Source: Streptomyces otsuchiensis
GTDB taxonomy: Bacteria; Actinomycetota; Actinomycetes; Streptomycetales; Streptomycetaceae
Direction: 5' to 3'
DNA: 44,474 nucleotides
Assembly: GCF_004305975.1 (NCBI RefSeq)
Contig: NZ_BHZI01000010.1
Location: 1-44,474, forward strand
Positions 19,308-27,622 of the stretch are shown here, in pieces. The translations under genes were made by a program, and so were the position numbers. A model generated the notes under the pieces. That model had not been told where the DNA came from, searched no databases, and saw nothing but the letters and a program-made list of their open reading frames with translations. The first letter of the stretch is position 1, and the number at the start of each line of letters is the position of its first letter.

Positions 19308-20960
19308 TCAGCGACGGCCGTCTCCGGAGCCGCCGCCCTCGCCCGCGGACGGCGGGTCCGCGTCACCACCGGTCTCCGGCACAGCTCCCTCGGACGGCCC
19401 GCCGGTGCCACCGGCCGGGGCTGCCCCGGGCGCGTCCGACGCGGAACCCGCCCCCTCCGCGCCGCCGGATTCCGCGGCGTACGGCGGCGGCGTCGGCGCG
19501 AGCGCGGCGACCGTCGCACCGCTGGCCCGTGGATCGGCCCGCATCTCCGCCTCCATGTGGTAGGCCCGGAGATAGCCGACCGCCGTGTTGAGCACCGCCA
19601 CCAGCGGCACCGCGACGATGGCTCCGGGAATCCCCGCCAGGACGGTGCCGGCGGTGACCGCCAGCACCACGCCCAGCGGATGCACCCGCACCAGCCTTCC
19701 GAGGATCAGCGGTTGCAGGATCTGTCCCTCGACCTGCTGCACCACCAGCACCAGCACGATGACCAGCAGCGCGGTGAACGGCCCGCCCGTCACGAAGGCG
19801 ACGACCGTCGCCAGCGCGCCGGAGAAGAAGGCACCGACGATCGGGATGAACGCGAAAAGGAAGACGATGACGGCCAGCGGCACCGCCATCGGCACATTGA
19901 GGAAGTACAGGCCGACGCCGATACCGACCGCGTCGATCGCCGCCACCAGCACCGTCCCGCGGACGTAACCGGTCAGGGTGATCCACACCCGGGGCCCGGC
20001 ACCGGCGACACCCGGCCGGGCGGAGGCCGGCAGGAACTTCAGGCACCAGTACCAGATGTTGCGGCCGTCGTAGAGCAGGAACAGCACGACGAACAGCGCC
20101 ACACCGGCACCGCTGAGGAACCGCAGCAGGTAGTTCGCGCCCTCCAGCCCGGCCGACGTCAGCTCGGCGCTGTGGTCGCTCAGCCAGCGGTTGACGTTGT
20201 CGACCATCTCCGTGATGTCGTCCTCGGAGACGCCGAACTGGCCGTCGACCAGCCAGTCACGCAGTTCGTTGATGCCGTCGGTGACGCTGTCGACCAGCTC
20301 GTCGACGTTCTCCATCACCTGCCACACCACGAACCAGCCGACCAGGCCCATCACACCGAACCCGGTGAAGGAGGTCACCGCGGTCGCGGCGCCCCGGCCC
20401 AGCCCCACACGCTTGAGCATGCCGGTGAACGGCTGCAGCAGCGCGGTGACCAGCAGGCCCGCGGCGAAGGAGATGACCAGCAGGCTGATCGCGCCGACCA
20501 CCTGGATCAGCACCCAGATGACCGCCGCCATGACCAGGAGCCGCCAGCAGACCTCGCCGGCCACCCGCAGTCCCCACGGCAGCGCCTCGGCCGGCGGAGG
20601 CGGCTGCGGCCGTCCGCCGCCGCTGCCCGGCCCGTCACCTTCCGCGGCCGGACGTGGCGCGGCGGGCGGCCCGGCGTCGTCGCCGTCCTTCTCCAGCGTG
20701 GCCCGCTGGGCCCGTGAGACGGTCTCGCCGGCGGCCAGCGGCGCCCGGGCGGACACGGAGACGGACTGGGCCAGCCGCGCCGACGCGGGGGCGGCCTGCT
20801 CGGGCCGGCTGTGGAACAGCTCGGGCTCGTCGTCTCCCACGACTCGCCGCTCCGCCTCGCGCTCGCGGCGGGCGACCTCCCGCTCTGCCGCCTGGCGATA
20901 GGCCGAGACCCGGGAGCGCACCCGCGTCACCTGGGCCCGGAGCCGTTGAAGTCGTGCCAT
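19308..20960 (-). CDS. AI-2E family (TqsA/PerM-like) membrane permease
   Basis: This 550-residue protein has a basic, helical cytoplasmic N-terminus (1-40), a disordered Pro-rich linker to about 125, then the AI-2E transporter fold with about eight membrane helices. These include LLVMAAVIWVLIQVVGAISLLVI, AAGLLVTALLQPF, GFGVMGLVGWFVVWQVM, and the conserved FIPIVGAFFSGALATVVAF and GIPGAIVAVPLVAVL segments. The C-terminal 75 residues are Ala/Gly/Pro-rich and disordered. Members export signalling molecules or ions, and some are Na+/H+ antiporters; substrate here is unknown. Both long tails are characteristic of Streptomyces members. Confidence 0.9.
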   Translation of the reverse strand: MARLQRLRAQVTRVRSRVSAYRQAAEREVARREREAERRVVGDDEPELFHSRPEQAAPASARLAQSVSVSARAPLAAGETVSRAQRATLEKDGDDAGPPAAPRPAAEGDGPGSGGGRPQPPPPAEALPWGLRVAGEVCWRLLVMAAVIWVLIQVVGAISLLVISFAAGLLVTALLQPFTGMLKRVGLGRGAATAVTSFTGFGVMGLVGWFVVWQVMENVDELVDSVTDGINELRDWLVDGQFGVSEDDITEMVDNVNRWLSDHSAELTSAGLEGANYLLRFLSGAGVALFVVLFLLYDGRNIWYWCLKFLPASARPGVAGAGPRVWITLTGYVRGTVLVAAIDAVGIGVGLYFLNVPMAVPLAVIVFLFAFIPIVGAFFSGALATVVAFVTGGPFTALLVIVLVLVVQQVEGQILQPLILGRLVRVHPLGVVLAVTAGTVLAGIPGAIVAVPLVAVLNTAVGYLRAYHMEAEMRADPRASGATVAALAPTPPPYAAESGGAEGAGSASDAPGAAPAGGTGGPSEGAVPETGGDADPPSAGEGGGSGDGRR

Positions 20961-21283
20961 GGTCTTCCTCTTCCCCCTGATGTTCCGCGCCGCGGCGCCT
21001 GCCCACGTGGGCGTAGCCCGTCGCGGCTTGACGTTACCGTGCGTTCGGGGGGTCGCGGCAGCGTGCCCGGGGGTAAAGACGGGCCCATGGCGTGAAGAGA
21101 TGACGGTGCCGCTGTGCCCGGCGCGCCAGGGGCCGCGTCCGGGGCCGGGCCACGGCGCACGGGGCCGGGCCCGCGTCCACCTGCGGGTCCGGACGGCGAA
21201 CGGCGGGGCCGCCGCGCCTTCGCGCTGCGACCCCGCCGTTCCGAACTCAGCCGGGGAACCGGCCCGAGGGACCGGTCATCGGG
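20961..21283. other. intergenic region between the permease and SLT genes
   Basis: About 320 bases without a supportable gene. It holds the promoter and leader of the AI-2E gene (right-to-left) and the terminator of the transglycosylase gene at 21198-21241. Nothing else is recognised. Confidence 0.5.
21198..21241 (-). terminator. terminator of the SLT transglycosylase gene
   Basis: An 11-bp perfect stem (21198-21208 with 21231-21241; arm GAACGGCGGGG) encloses a 22-base loop that itself contains GCGC-CTTC-GCGC. It lies about 43 bases past the stop codon. Confidence 0.85.
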
Positions 21284-22015
21284 TCAGTACCAGTGGTTGG
21301 CCTGCCAGAACTCCCAGGCGCCACATGGGCTCCCGTAGCGTTCGTTCATGTAGTTCAGACCCCACTTGATCTGGGTCGCGGGGTTGGTCTGCCAGTCGGC
21401 GCCCGCCGACGCCATCTTGGTGCCGGGCAGCGCCTGCATCAGACCATAGGCACCCGAACTCGGGTTGCTGATGGTGTGGTTCCAGCCGCTCTCACGCTCG
21501 ACGATGGTGGAGAAGCACTGGTACTGACCGCCGCCCACGATCTGCTTCGCCATGGCCTGGATCTCGGCCTTGGTGTAGCTGGACTGGACCGGCGGGCTGA
21601 TGTCCGTCCGGGCCTCGCTGCGAGTGGCGGCGAGTTCGGCCTCGCGTTCGGCCTTCTCCTTCGCCTCCTGCTCCGCCTTCTCCTTGGCCGCCTTCTCGGC
21701 TGCCGCCTTCTCAGCGGCCTCCTTCTTGGCCGAAGCCTTCTCGGCGGCCGCCTTGCGGGCGGACTCCTCGGCGGACTTGCGCGTCGCGGACTCCGCGGCG
21801 TGGTCCTGCGTTTCGGCCTGGCGGCTCAGCGACGTGGTGTGCAGCTGGGCGTTCCCGGCAGCGGGTATTTCGACGAGCAGCGAAGCATCGGCGGCGACGA
21901 CCTCGAGGTCGTTCGCACTTCCGTCATCCCCGGAGGCAACGCCGACGGCAGCACCGACGGTCGTGACCGCGGTAGCAGACGCCACTGCGAATCCCCGGAC
22001 CGAAATCCGGCTCAC
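21284..22015 (-). CDS. secreted SLT-domain lytic transglycosylase
   Basis: This 243-residue protein has an N-terminal secretion signal (VSRISVRGFAVASATAVTTVGAAVG), then a Lys/Glu/Ala-rich coiled coil (about residues 75-140, many AAEKA repeats). A C-terminal single SLT domain follows, with catalytic glutamate in IVERESGW and the GAYGLMQALP and NPATQIKWGLNYM motifs. It cleaves peptidoglycan glycan strands, and the coiled coil may bind the envelope. An ATG at 22033 is possible, but an AAGGA box sits six bases before the GTG at 22015. The gene has an unusually long structured leader with a Crp-like site upstream, suggesting control during growth or germination. Confidence 0.9.
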   Translation of the reverse strand: MSRISVRGFAVASATAVTTVGAAVGVASGDDGSANDLEVVAADASLLVEIPAAGNAQLHTTSLSRQAETQDHAAESATRKSAEESARKAAAEKASAKKEAAEKAAAEKAAKEKAEQEAKEKAEREAELAATRSEARTDISPPVQSSYTKAEIQAMAKQIVGGGQYQCFSTIVERESGWNHTISNPSSGAYGLMQALPGTKMASAGADWQTNPATQIKWGLNYMNERYGSPCGAWEFWQANHWY

Positions 22016-22330
22016 ACGGTTTCCTTCCACCATCGCCCGCCTGGGTGACCCCCCACGGGCACAATCGTGCCCCTGGCACGGGCCTCCGCTGATTGACCGG
22101 TCACGGGAGGCGCTGGCCCGGCGGGTTCCGTGCGTCTCTGCACGGGACCCGCGTGGTACTCGGGCGGCATACGGCGAGCGTCTGTTCAGTTGTAAGACTC
22201 TGTGCCGACCGCCTGATGGCGGAACAGCGGGGCCGTATGCGGGGCCTGACAGGTGGACACCCTGCCGGACCGTCGTGGCCGCTGGCAATTCAACTCGCTG
22301 TGGGAAAGGTCACACGTAGTTTGACCTTGT
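22016..22330 (-). promoter_or_regulatory. long structured 5' leader of the transglycosylase gene
   Basis: About 300 bases without a gene, rich in secondary structure on the minus strand. A 13-bp stem with one wobble lies at 22121-22133 / 22140-22152 (loop GTCTCT). A GGGCAC-GATT-GTGCCC hairpin lies close to the start. A GGAGG...GGGG...GATT segment in its last 100 bases recalls parts of the c-di-AMP (ydaO) riboswitch, which precedes cell-wall hydrolase genes in Streptomyces. The invariant 3' block (CCCGACAGC-type) is not recognisable, so I call it only a structured leader. Confidence 0.45.
22299..22314. promoter_or_regulatory. Crp-like palindrome upstream of the transglycosylase gene
   Basis: TGTGGGAAAGGTCACA at 22299-22314 is a 16-bp imperfect palindrome matching the CRP half-sites TGTGA/TCACA with one mismatch. 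Streptomyces Crp binds GTG-N-type sites and activates spore-germination cell-wall hydrolase genes, so the position about 285 bp upstream of the start fits. The assignment is by motif only. Confidence 0.4.
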
Positions 22331-22833
22331 CGTTCGAAGGAGACGCACCCGCGTTCGGTTTCCGGGGGCTACTCTGCCCCGCCCGTTCGCCGGTTATCGA
22401 CCGATTCCCTACTCCTCTACCGGTTGGCCGGATTGAGCATGTCCTGTCCGCCGGTTGCCGGCGAAACGCCAGTTGGGGGCCATGCGCGCCGGGGCGTAGT
22501 TCGGCACGTCGCGCGCCGTACCGCTCCGGGACGCATCGCCGCGCGACCGCTCACGAGTCCGGTCGCGGCACCGTCGCCGCGCTCCGGCGGCAGTTGACGG
22601 CGCACCCCGTGCGGTCAGCGAGTGGCGGACGACACGGGCCCGGCCGCGCGGTGAAGCCCCCGACTCGCCCCCGTTCGCTCCTCTTCGTTCGCTCCCGTTC
22701 GTTCACCCCCGTTCACCTCCGGGCACACCGCGGCGGACGCCGGAAGGTTTCCGGCGCCCGCCGTCTCTCTCGTGCGGTGACCCGTCACCGGCTGCGGCGC
22801 CCGCTGTCGGCGGTGGCCGGGGCCGGCTGTGCG
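22331..22833. other. intergenic region between the SLT gene and phoH
   Basis: About 500 bases without a gene. It holds the phoH terminator (22731-22763) and a low-complexity stretch near 22670-22718 in which CGTTCGCTCC and CGTTCACC-type units recur. The promoter of the transglycosylase transcript should lie near the left end. No tRNA or known RNA is recognised. Confidence 0.5.
22731..22763 (-). terminator. terminator of phoH
   Basis: A 15-bp stem with one mismatch (22731-22745 with 22749-22763; arm CGGCGGACGCCGGAA) and a three-base loop lies 70 bases past the phoH stop codon. Confidence 0.85.
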
Positions 22834-24174
22834 TCAGACCGGCAGCCGCCCCTCCTCCAGCATCTCGGTGACCAGCGCCGCGATCGGCGACCGCTCCGAA
22901 CGGGTCAGCGTCACATGCGCGAACAGGGGATGCCCCTTGAGCCGTTCGACGACCGCCACGACACCGTCGTACCGCCCCACCCGGAGGTTGTCCCGCTGGG
23001 CGACGTCGTGGGTCAGCACCACGCGCGAACCCTGGCCGATCCGGGAGAGCACCGTCAGCAGCACGTTCCGCTCCAGCGACTGCGCCTCGTCGACGATGAC
23101 GAACGCGTCGTGCAGTGAGCGGCCCCGGATGTGCGTCAGCGGCAGGACCTCCAGCATCCCGCGCGCCACGACCTCCTCGATCACATCGCGGGTGGTCACC
23201 GCCGAGAGCGTGTCGAAGACCGCCTGCGCCCAGGGGTTCATCTTCTCGGACTCGCTGCCCGGCAGGTAGCCGAGGTCCTGACCGCCGACCGCGTAGAGCG
23301 GACGGAAGACCATGACCTTGCGGTGCTGCCTGCGTTCGAGCACCGCCTCCAGCCCCGCGCACAGCGCCAGCGCCGACTTGCCGGTACCGGCACGGCCGCC
23401 CATCGAGACGATGCCGACGTCCGGGTCGAGCAGGATGTCCAGCGCGATCCGCTGCTCGGCGCTGCGCCCGTGGATGCCGAACGCCTCACGGTCGCCGCGG
23501 ACCAGCCGGATCCGGCCGTCCGGGGTGACCCGCCCGAGGGCGCTGCCGCGCTCGGAGGAGATCACCAGCCCGGTGTGGACCGGCAGCCCCTCGGCCGAGG
23601 CGTCCCGCACGGTGTCCGTGGCGAAGAGTTCGTCCACGGCCTCACCGCCGAGGCTCACCTCCGACATACCCGTCCAGCCCGAGTCCGTTATGGCCAGCTC
23701 GGCCCGGTACTCCTCCGCCCGGAGCCCCACGGAGGACGCCTTGATCCGCAGCGGGAGGTCCTTGGAGACAACCGTGACGTCGTGCCCCTCCGCCTGGAGG
23801 TTGCGCGCGACCGCGAGAATCCGGGAGTCGTTGTCGACCAGCCGGCCGTTCTGGCCCCGCATGGCGGGCGGCAGCACGGCCGGGTCGGAGTGGTTGAGCT
23901 CCACGCGCAGCGTGCCGCCGAGGTCGCCGAGCGGCAGCGGCTCGTCGAGCCGGCCGTGGCGGACCCGGAACTCGTCGAGCCGGCGCAGGACCTGCCGGGC
24001 GAAGTAGCCCAGTTCGGGATGGTGTCGTTTGGCCTCCAGCTCGGAGATGACGACGACCGGCAGGACCACCTCGTGCTCCTCGAAGCGCGTGATGGCGGAC
24101 GGGTCGGCGAGCAGGACACTGGTGTCAAGCACGTACATGCGCCGGTCGTTCAGGCGCTTCTTGATCGTCACCAC
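22834..24174 (-). CDS. PIN-domain PhoH-family ATPase (PhoH2)
   Basis: This 446-residue protein has an N-terminal PIN nuclease-like domain (YVLDTSVLL with D17; [28 protein letters not shown]). The C-terminal PhoH ATPase domain (about 235-440) has Walker [14 protein letters not shown] and a Walker B-type [12 protein letters not shown]. PhoH2 proteins act as sequence-dependent RNA helicases and RNases. No upstream phoAT-type antitoxin frame is seen, unlike mycobacterial phoAT-phoH2. Two GTG codons open the gene (24174, 24171), preceded by a GAGGGGG box about ten bases upstream. It is probably separately transcribed from the prenyltransferase gene, 455 bp away. Confidence 0.92.
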   Translation of the reverse strand: MVTIKKRLNDRRMYVLDTSVLLADPSAITRFEEHEVVLPVVVISELEAKRHHPELGYFARQVLRRLDEFRVRHGRLDEPLPLGDLGGTLRVELNHSDPAVLPPAMRGQNGRLVDNDSRILAVARNLQAEGHDVTVVSKDLPLRIKASSVGLRAEEYRAELAITDSGWTGMSEVSLGGEAVDELFATDTVRDASAEGLPVHTGLVISSERGSALGRVTPDGRIRLVRGDREAFGIHGRSAEQRIALDILLDPDVGIVSMGGRAGTGKSALALCAGLEAVLERRQHRKVMVFRPLYAVGGQDLGYLPGSESEKMNPWAQAVFDTLSAVTTRDVIEEVVARGMLEVLPLTHIRGRSLHDAFVIVDEAQSLERNVLLTVLSRIGQGSRVVLTHDVAQRDNLRVGRYDGVVAVVERLKGHPLFAHVTLTRSERSPIAALVTEMLEEGRLPV

Positions 24175-24211
24175 GTGTGGACAAACCCCCTCGGATGAGG
24201 TTGGGAAGCCG

Positions 24212-24246
24212 CGGCGCGCCCCGGGCCCGCAAGGGCCGGCGCGCCG
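24212..24246 (-). terminator. GC-rich hairpin in the phoH leader region
   Basis: CGGCGCGCC (24212-24220) pairs with GGCGCGCCG (24238-24246), and an inner GGCCC-GCAA-GGGCC stem stacks on it with a three-base bulge. It lies 37 bases upstream of the phoH start on the same strand, so it may be a leader attenuator rather than a simple terminator. Confidence 0.55.
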
Positions 24247-24583
24247 GGGGTGGTACCGGAGCGGCCACGCCGCGGGCGGGCCGTGTTCCGGCCCTCAGCG
24301 ATCTCCGTCGTGCTGCGCAAACGGACCTCCCGGCGGGCCGGGTCCGGGCTCCGGCCCGCCGTCAATATGCCCTCATGCTGGTCAGCTCATACCTGGAACG
24401 CGGCGGCTGACCCGTAAGGCGGAACGGGCCGCAGCCACGTGTGTGCCGCGTCGGGCGGCGGGGTAGCCCCGGTGGGACGTCACGCGGAGGAACGAACGAC
24501 GGGTGCGCGGCGGCGCCGTGGCCGGCGACACGCGCTGGGCATGCCGGGAGTGCCGGGGCGCCGGGCGTGCCGGCACACGCGAA

Positions 24584-24615
24584 CGGCCGGCTCACCCCGA
24601 TGGGCGAACCGGCCG
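24584..24615 (-). terminator. terminator of the prenyltransferase gene
   Basis: CGGCCGG (24584-24590) pairs with CCGGCCG (24609-24615) around an 18-base loop in which CCCC and GGG can also pair. It begins 13 bases past the stop codon. Confidence 0.65.
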
Positions 24616-24628
24616 GCGCTGAGCGGTA

Positions 24629-25396
24629 CTACTGGCCGTAGCGGCGGTGGCGGGCGGCGAAGTCTCGGATCGCCCGAAGGAAGTCGACCTTGCGGAAGGC
24701 CGGCCAGTACACGTCGCAGAAGTGGTACTCCGAATGCGCGCTCTGCCAGAGCATGAAGCCGGACAGCCGCTGCTCGCCGCTGGTACGGATGACCAGGTCG
24801 GGGTCGGGCTGCCCACGCGTGTAGAGATGCTCGGCGATCTCCTCCACGCGCAGCGTCTCCGCCACCCGCTCCAGACTGTCGCCGTCGGCGGCGCGCTTGG
24901 CGAGCAGGGATCGCACCGCGTCGGTGATCTCCTGGCGCCCGCCGTAACCCACCGCGACGTTGACGAGAATGCCGTCACGCCGTCCGGCCAGTTCCTCGGC
25001 GTCCTTGAGGACCCGCTGGGTCCTCTCGGGCAGCACCTCCGCCGCGCCGACGTGGTGGACCCGCCAGCGACCGTCCTCCGCGAGGTCGCGGACCGCGCCC
25101 TCCACGATGGTGAGCAGCGGGCCCAGCTCGTCCTCGGGACGGTCGAGGTTGTCGGTGGAGAGCAGCCACAGGGTGACCACCTCAACCTCGGTCTCGGCGC
25201 ACCAGCCGAGCAGTTCCCGGATCTTGGCCGCGCCGGCCTGGTGTCCCTCGCGCGTGGTGTTGCCCGCGGCCTTCGCCCAGCGCCGGTTGCCGTCGAGGAT
25301 GACACCGATGTGCTTGGGGACCCCGCGGGGGTCCAGATGGCCCTCGACGCGCCGCGCGTACAGCTTGACCGCCAGCTGGCGCAGCTTGCTCTTCAT
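24629..25396 (-). CDS. uppS: cis-isoprenyl diphosphate synthase (UppS family)
   Basis: This 255-residue enzyme adds isoprene units in cis to an allylic diphosphate to make undecaprenyl-type or shorter polyprenyl diphosphates for envelope synthesis. The catalytic Asp is D35 in HIGVILDGNRRWAKAAG. The later signatures VNVAVGYGGRQEI and DPDLVIRTSGEQRLSGFMLWQ are intact. The ATG at 25396 matches the family N-terminus (MKSKLRQLAVKLYARRVEG); upstream in-frame GTGs at 25438 and 25423 are less likely, although the nearest GAGGG box is 13 bases away. Streptomyces carries several paralogs, so this may not be the main undecaprenyl enzyme. Confidence 0.92.
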   Translation of the reverse strand: MKSKLRQLAVKLYARRVEGHLDPRGVPKHIGVILDGNRRWAKAAGNTTREGHQAGAAKIRELLGWCAETEVEVVTLWLLSTDNLDRPEDELGPLLTIVEGAVRDLAEDGRWRVHHVGAAEVLPERTQRVLKDAEELAGRRDGILVNVAVGYGGRQEITDAVRSLLAKRAADGDSLERVAETLRVEEIAEHLYTRGQPDPDLVIRTSGEQRLSGFMLWQSAHSEYHFCDVYWPAFRKVDFLRAIRDFAARHRRYGQ

Positions 25397-25467
25397 CGCG
25401 TATGTCCGTCCCTCTTGCCGCACCGCGCCAGCGTACACGGGGCGAGGCAGGTCCCCGGACAGAAAGC

Positions 25468-25501
25468 GGGCCGGTCCGTGGGGGGGGTTACGGACCGGCC
25501 C
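25468..25501. terminator. hairpin with a G8 loop, 3' of the prepilin peptidase gene
   Basis: A perfect 12-bp stem, GGGCCGGTCCGT (25468-25479) with its complement (25490-25501), has a loop of eight G residues and TT, followed by another G7 run. On the minus strand, where the prepilin peptidase is transcribed, the loop is C-rich. It closely resembles the hairpin at 26657-26701. Confidence 0.8.
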
Positions 25502-25559
25502 GAGGGGGGGTTTCCACCGTAACGCATCGATGCCGGGAGCGCGCGCACCTCGCGGGGAA

Positions 25560-26495
25560 TTACGCGGCGAGTCCTCCGAGGACCACTCCGGTCAGCGCCC
25601 CGGCCGCCAGGAAGGGCCCCATCGAGAAGGCGGTGCCGCGTCCGGCCCCCCGCAGGGCGACCAGGTACAGCGCGAAGACCGCCGCGAAGAGGAAGCCCGA
25701 GAAGACCCCGACCACCAGCACCCCCCAGCCGTACCAGCCGAGGACGATCCCGATGGCGAGCGAGAGCTTGACGTCGCCGAGGCCCATGCCACGCGGGTTG
25801 ATCAGCGCCAGAACGAAGAGGGAGCCGCAGAGCACGGCGCCGCCCAGCAGGGCGCGGGGCCAACTGCCGTCGGACGCGGGAAGCAGCGCGCAGACACCCA
25901 GCCCGACGGCCGCCACCGCGGCCATAGGCAGGGTGAGCACGTCGGGGAGACGCAGCACGGCAACGTCGACGGCGGTGACGGCGACCATCCCGGGGACCAG
26001 GAGCAGCCACACCAGGAGCTCCGGCCGCTCGCCGACGCCGTGGGCGAGCAGTGCGCAGCAGACGGCAGCCGCGAGGGCCGGCACCAACCGCCTGGGGCGG
26101 GGCGCGCCGGGTACCGGGCCTCCCCCGGCCCCGTCCCCACGCGCGGGGATGGGAGCGTCGAGCGCGTCGGTACGGGCGGGGCGCGCCGCCGAACCGGCGT
26201 CCGCGGCGCGAGTGTCGTCCGGGTCACCCGGGTCCGAGGGGCCGCGCTCATGTACGCGACCGGGATCGTCGGCCGGGGCGGCGGCACCGGTGGGCCGGGC
26301 TCGTGGGACGGCGCAGTGTTTGCAGCGGGCGGCACCGAGCCAGCCGCGCGGGCCGCTGGGCCAGGGGTGTCCCTGGGCGCAGTCGGGGCGCCGGGGTTCA
26401 CCGGGCTCGACGGCGAGACGGAACACGGCCCGGGGAAGCAGTGCGCCCGCCCCGGCACCGAAGGCGGCGGCGAGGATGATCAGCGGCAGAGACAC
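25560..26495 (-). CDS. A24-family prepilin peptidase (TadV/PilD-like)
   Basis: This 311-residue polytopic membrane aspartyl protease should process the prepilins of the Tad system encoded 5-17 kb away. Catalytic Asp candidates are in VTAVDVAVLRLPD and in GMGLGDVKL, the GxGDxK-type second site. About seven membrane helices follow residue 130. The N-terminal part has one helix and a degenerate cysteine cluster (DCAQGH, RCKHC) that recalls the methyltransferase half of PilD. It is joined by a disordered linker of about 70 residues to the protease half, so methylation activity is doubtful. It is flanked on both sides by similar G8-loop hairpins. Confidence 0.88.
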   Translation of the reverse strand: MSLPLIILAAAFGAGAGALLPRAVFRLAVEPGEPRRPDCAQGHPWPSGPRGWLGAARCKHCAVPRARPTGAAAPADDPGRVHERGPSDPGDPDDTRAADAGSAARPARTDALDAPIPARGDGAGGGPVPGAPRPRRLVPALAAAVCCALLAHGVGERPELLVWLLLVPGMVAVTAVDVAVLRLPDVLTLPMAAVAAVGLGVCALLPASDGSWPRALLGGAVLCGSLFVLALINPRGMGLGDVKLSLAIGIVLGWYGWGVLVVGVFSGFLFAAVFALYLVALRGAGRGTAFSMGPFLAAGALTGVVLGGLAA

Positions 26496-26933
26496 GGAGC
26501 CGAGCGTACGGTCTCCGGCCCGCCCGCGGCACCGGGCTCGGCGGTCGAGGACCGGCGGCCACGCGGTGGCGTCCGGGACGCGGTCCGGTCGCTGCCCGGC
26601 CGCGAGTCACTCGTGCCGGTGACGCCTCGCGCGGCGTCCGCCGTTGAAGAGAGGCAGCGGGCCGGTCCGCTCGAGTGGGGGGGGAGAGCGGACCGGCCCG
26701 CGCGAGGGGCGGGACGGAGCGGGGGGGGGGTTGCTCACGTCCGGCCCCGCCAGCCGTCGCCGGGGTGGGTGTGACGACGCTGGCAGTTGGTGACCTTTCA
26801 ACAATACCCCAACGCCTCGCGGCCAGGAATGGTTCGCCACACCCGCCCGGCCCGCACAGGTGTGGGGGAGGACACCCCCTCCGAGCAGCGGTGATGATGT
26901 GTGATGAGTCCGTCATCGAGGGTGCCCGGCTGG
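26496..26933. other. intergenic region upstream of the prepilin peptidase gene
   Basis: About 440 bases without a gene. It contains the G8-loop hairpin (26657-26701), a G10 run at about 26721-26730, and an AT-richer patch at about 26786-26812 that stands out from the surrounding GC-rich DNA and may be a promoter for the leftward gene. Confidence 0.5.
26657..26701. terminator. second hairpin with a G8 loop, 3' of the DUF1990 gene
   Basis: A perfect 16-bp stem pairs 26657-26672 (GCGGGCCGGTCCGCTC) with 26686-26701. The 13-base loop contains eight consecutive G residues. It shares the core GGGCCGGTCCG and the G-run loop with the hairpin at 25468-25501, so the two are related in sequence. Confidence 0.8.
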
Positions 26934-27506
26934 TCAGCGACCTTCCACCAGCCGTCGCATCACGCGTCCACACCGTCGCGCGTAGTAACGCTGCGCTGCC
27001 CTTCCCAGTGACCCGGCAGCACGTGTGTACCAAAGCGCCGGACGACTGAACGCCGTGACGTTCAGCCGAACGGCGCCATCCGGTTCGAGGGTGACTTCGA
27101 ACGACTCCTCGCCCCGCACGGGATGTCCGGGGAGTGTGCCGTAGCCCCAGGCGGTCCGTGCCTCCTGCTCTTCGACCCAGATCAGCCGGCACGGGGCGGT
27201 CAGCCGGAACGGTCCCGCTCCGACCACGACGGTGACGCGGACCCCGGGCTCGGCCCGCGCCGCGCCGGTCTCGGCACGTACCCCCATCGCGCGGTGGAGT
27301 CGCCACTCCAGCAGCGCACGGGAGGCGGTACGGAAATCGGCGGCCCCCTCCCCGACCCTGGTGCTGACGCGCATCAGCCGGTAGCCGTCGGGCGGGAGCG
27401 TGGAGGGGGATCGGGTGGCGCCCACCTCGTCGTAGGTGAAACCGCCCGCTTCCGGGTGCGGCGGCCTCGATTCGTCGCCGGCCTGACCGGCGCCATGATC
27501 TCCCAT
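26934..27506 (-). CDS. DUF1990 family protein
   Basis: This 190-residue soluble protein belongs to the DUF1990 (YndJ C-terminal) family: FTYDEVGATR near the start, then LPPDGYRLMRVSTRVGEG, WRLHRAMGV, GPFRLTAPCRLIWVEE and AWGYGTLPGHPVRGEESFEV. The fold is expected to be a START-like beta barrel that may bind a hydrophobic ligand; no activity is known. The ATG at 27506 is chosen because the family motif begins soon after it, although its ribosome binding site is weak. An in-frame GTG nine bases upstream is possible. Confidence 0.85.
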   Translation of the reverse strand: MGDHGAGQAGDESRPPHPEAGGFTYDEVGATRSPSTLPPDGYRLMRVSTRVGEGAADFRTASRALLEWRLHRAMGVRAETGAARAEPGVRVTVVVGAGPFRLTAPCRLIWVEEQEARTAWGYGTLPGHPVRGEESFEVTLEPDGAVRLNVTAFSRPALWYTRAAGSLGRAAQRYYARRCGRVMRRLVEGR

Positions 27507-27622
27507 GCGGCGCACCCTACCGATCTGCCCCGCCTCGGGTACCGCACCGATCACGGGCGGTCCGCCGACCGTGGGGGCGAGCGGGAGGAACGGAGTCAAC
27601 GGCCGGGCGGGCGGCAGCGGGC

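Larger units (their letters stand above)
24175..24628. other. intergenic region between phoH and the prenyltransferase gene
   Basis: About 450 bases without a supportable gene. It contains two hairpins (24212-24246 and 24584-24615) and must hold the phoH promoter on the minus strand. I see no other structure. Confidence 0.5.

Noticed and set aside
22016-22140. Canonical ydaO (c-di-AMP) riboswitch
   Set aside because: Only fragments resemble the motif. The conserved 3' block is not found by eye, so it is recorded as a structured leader pending a covariance search.
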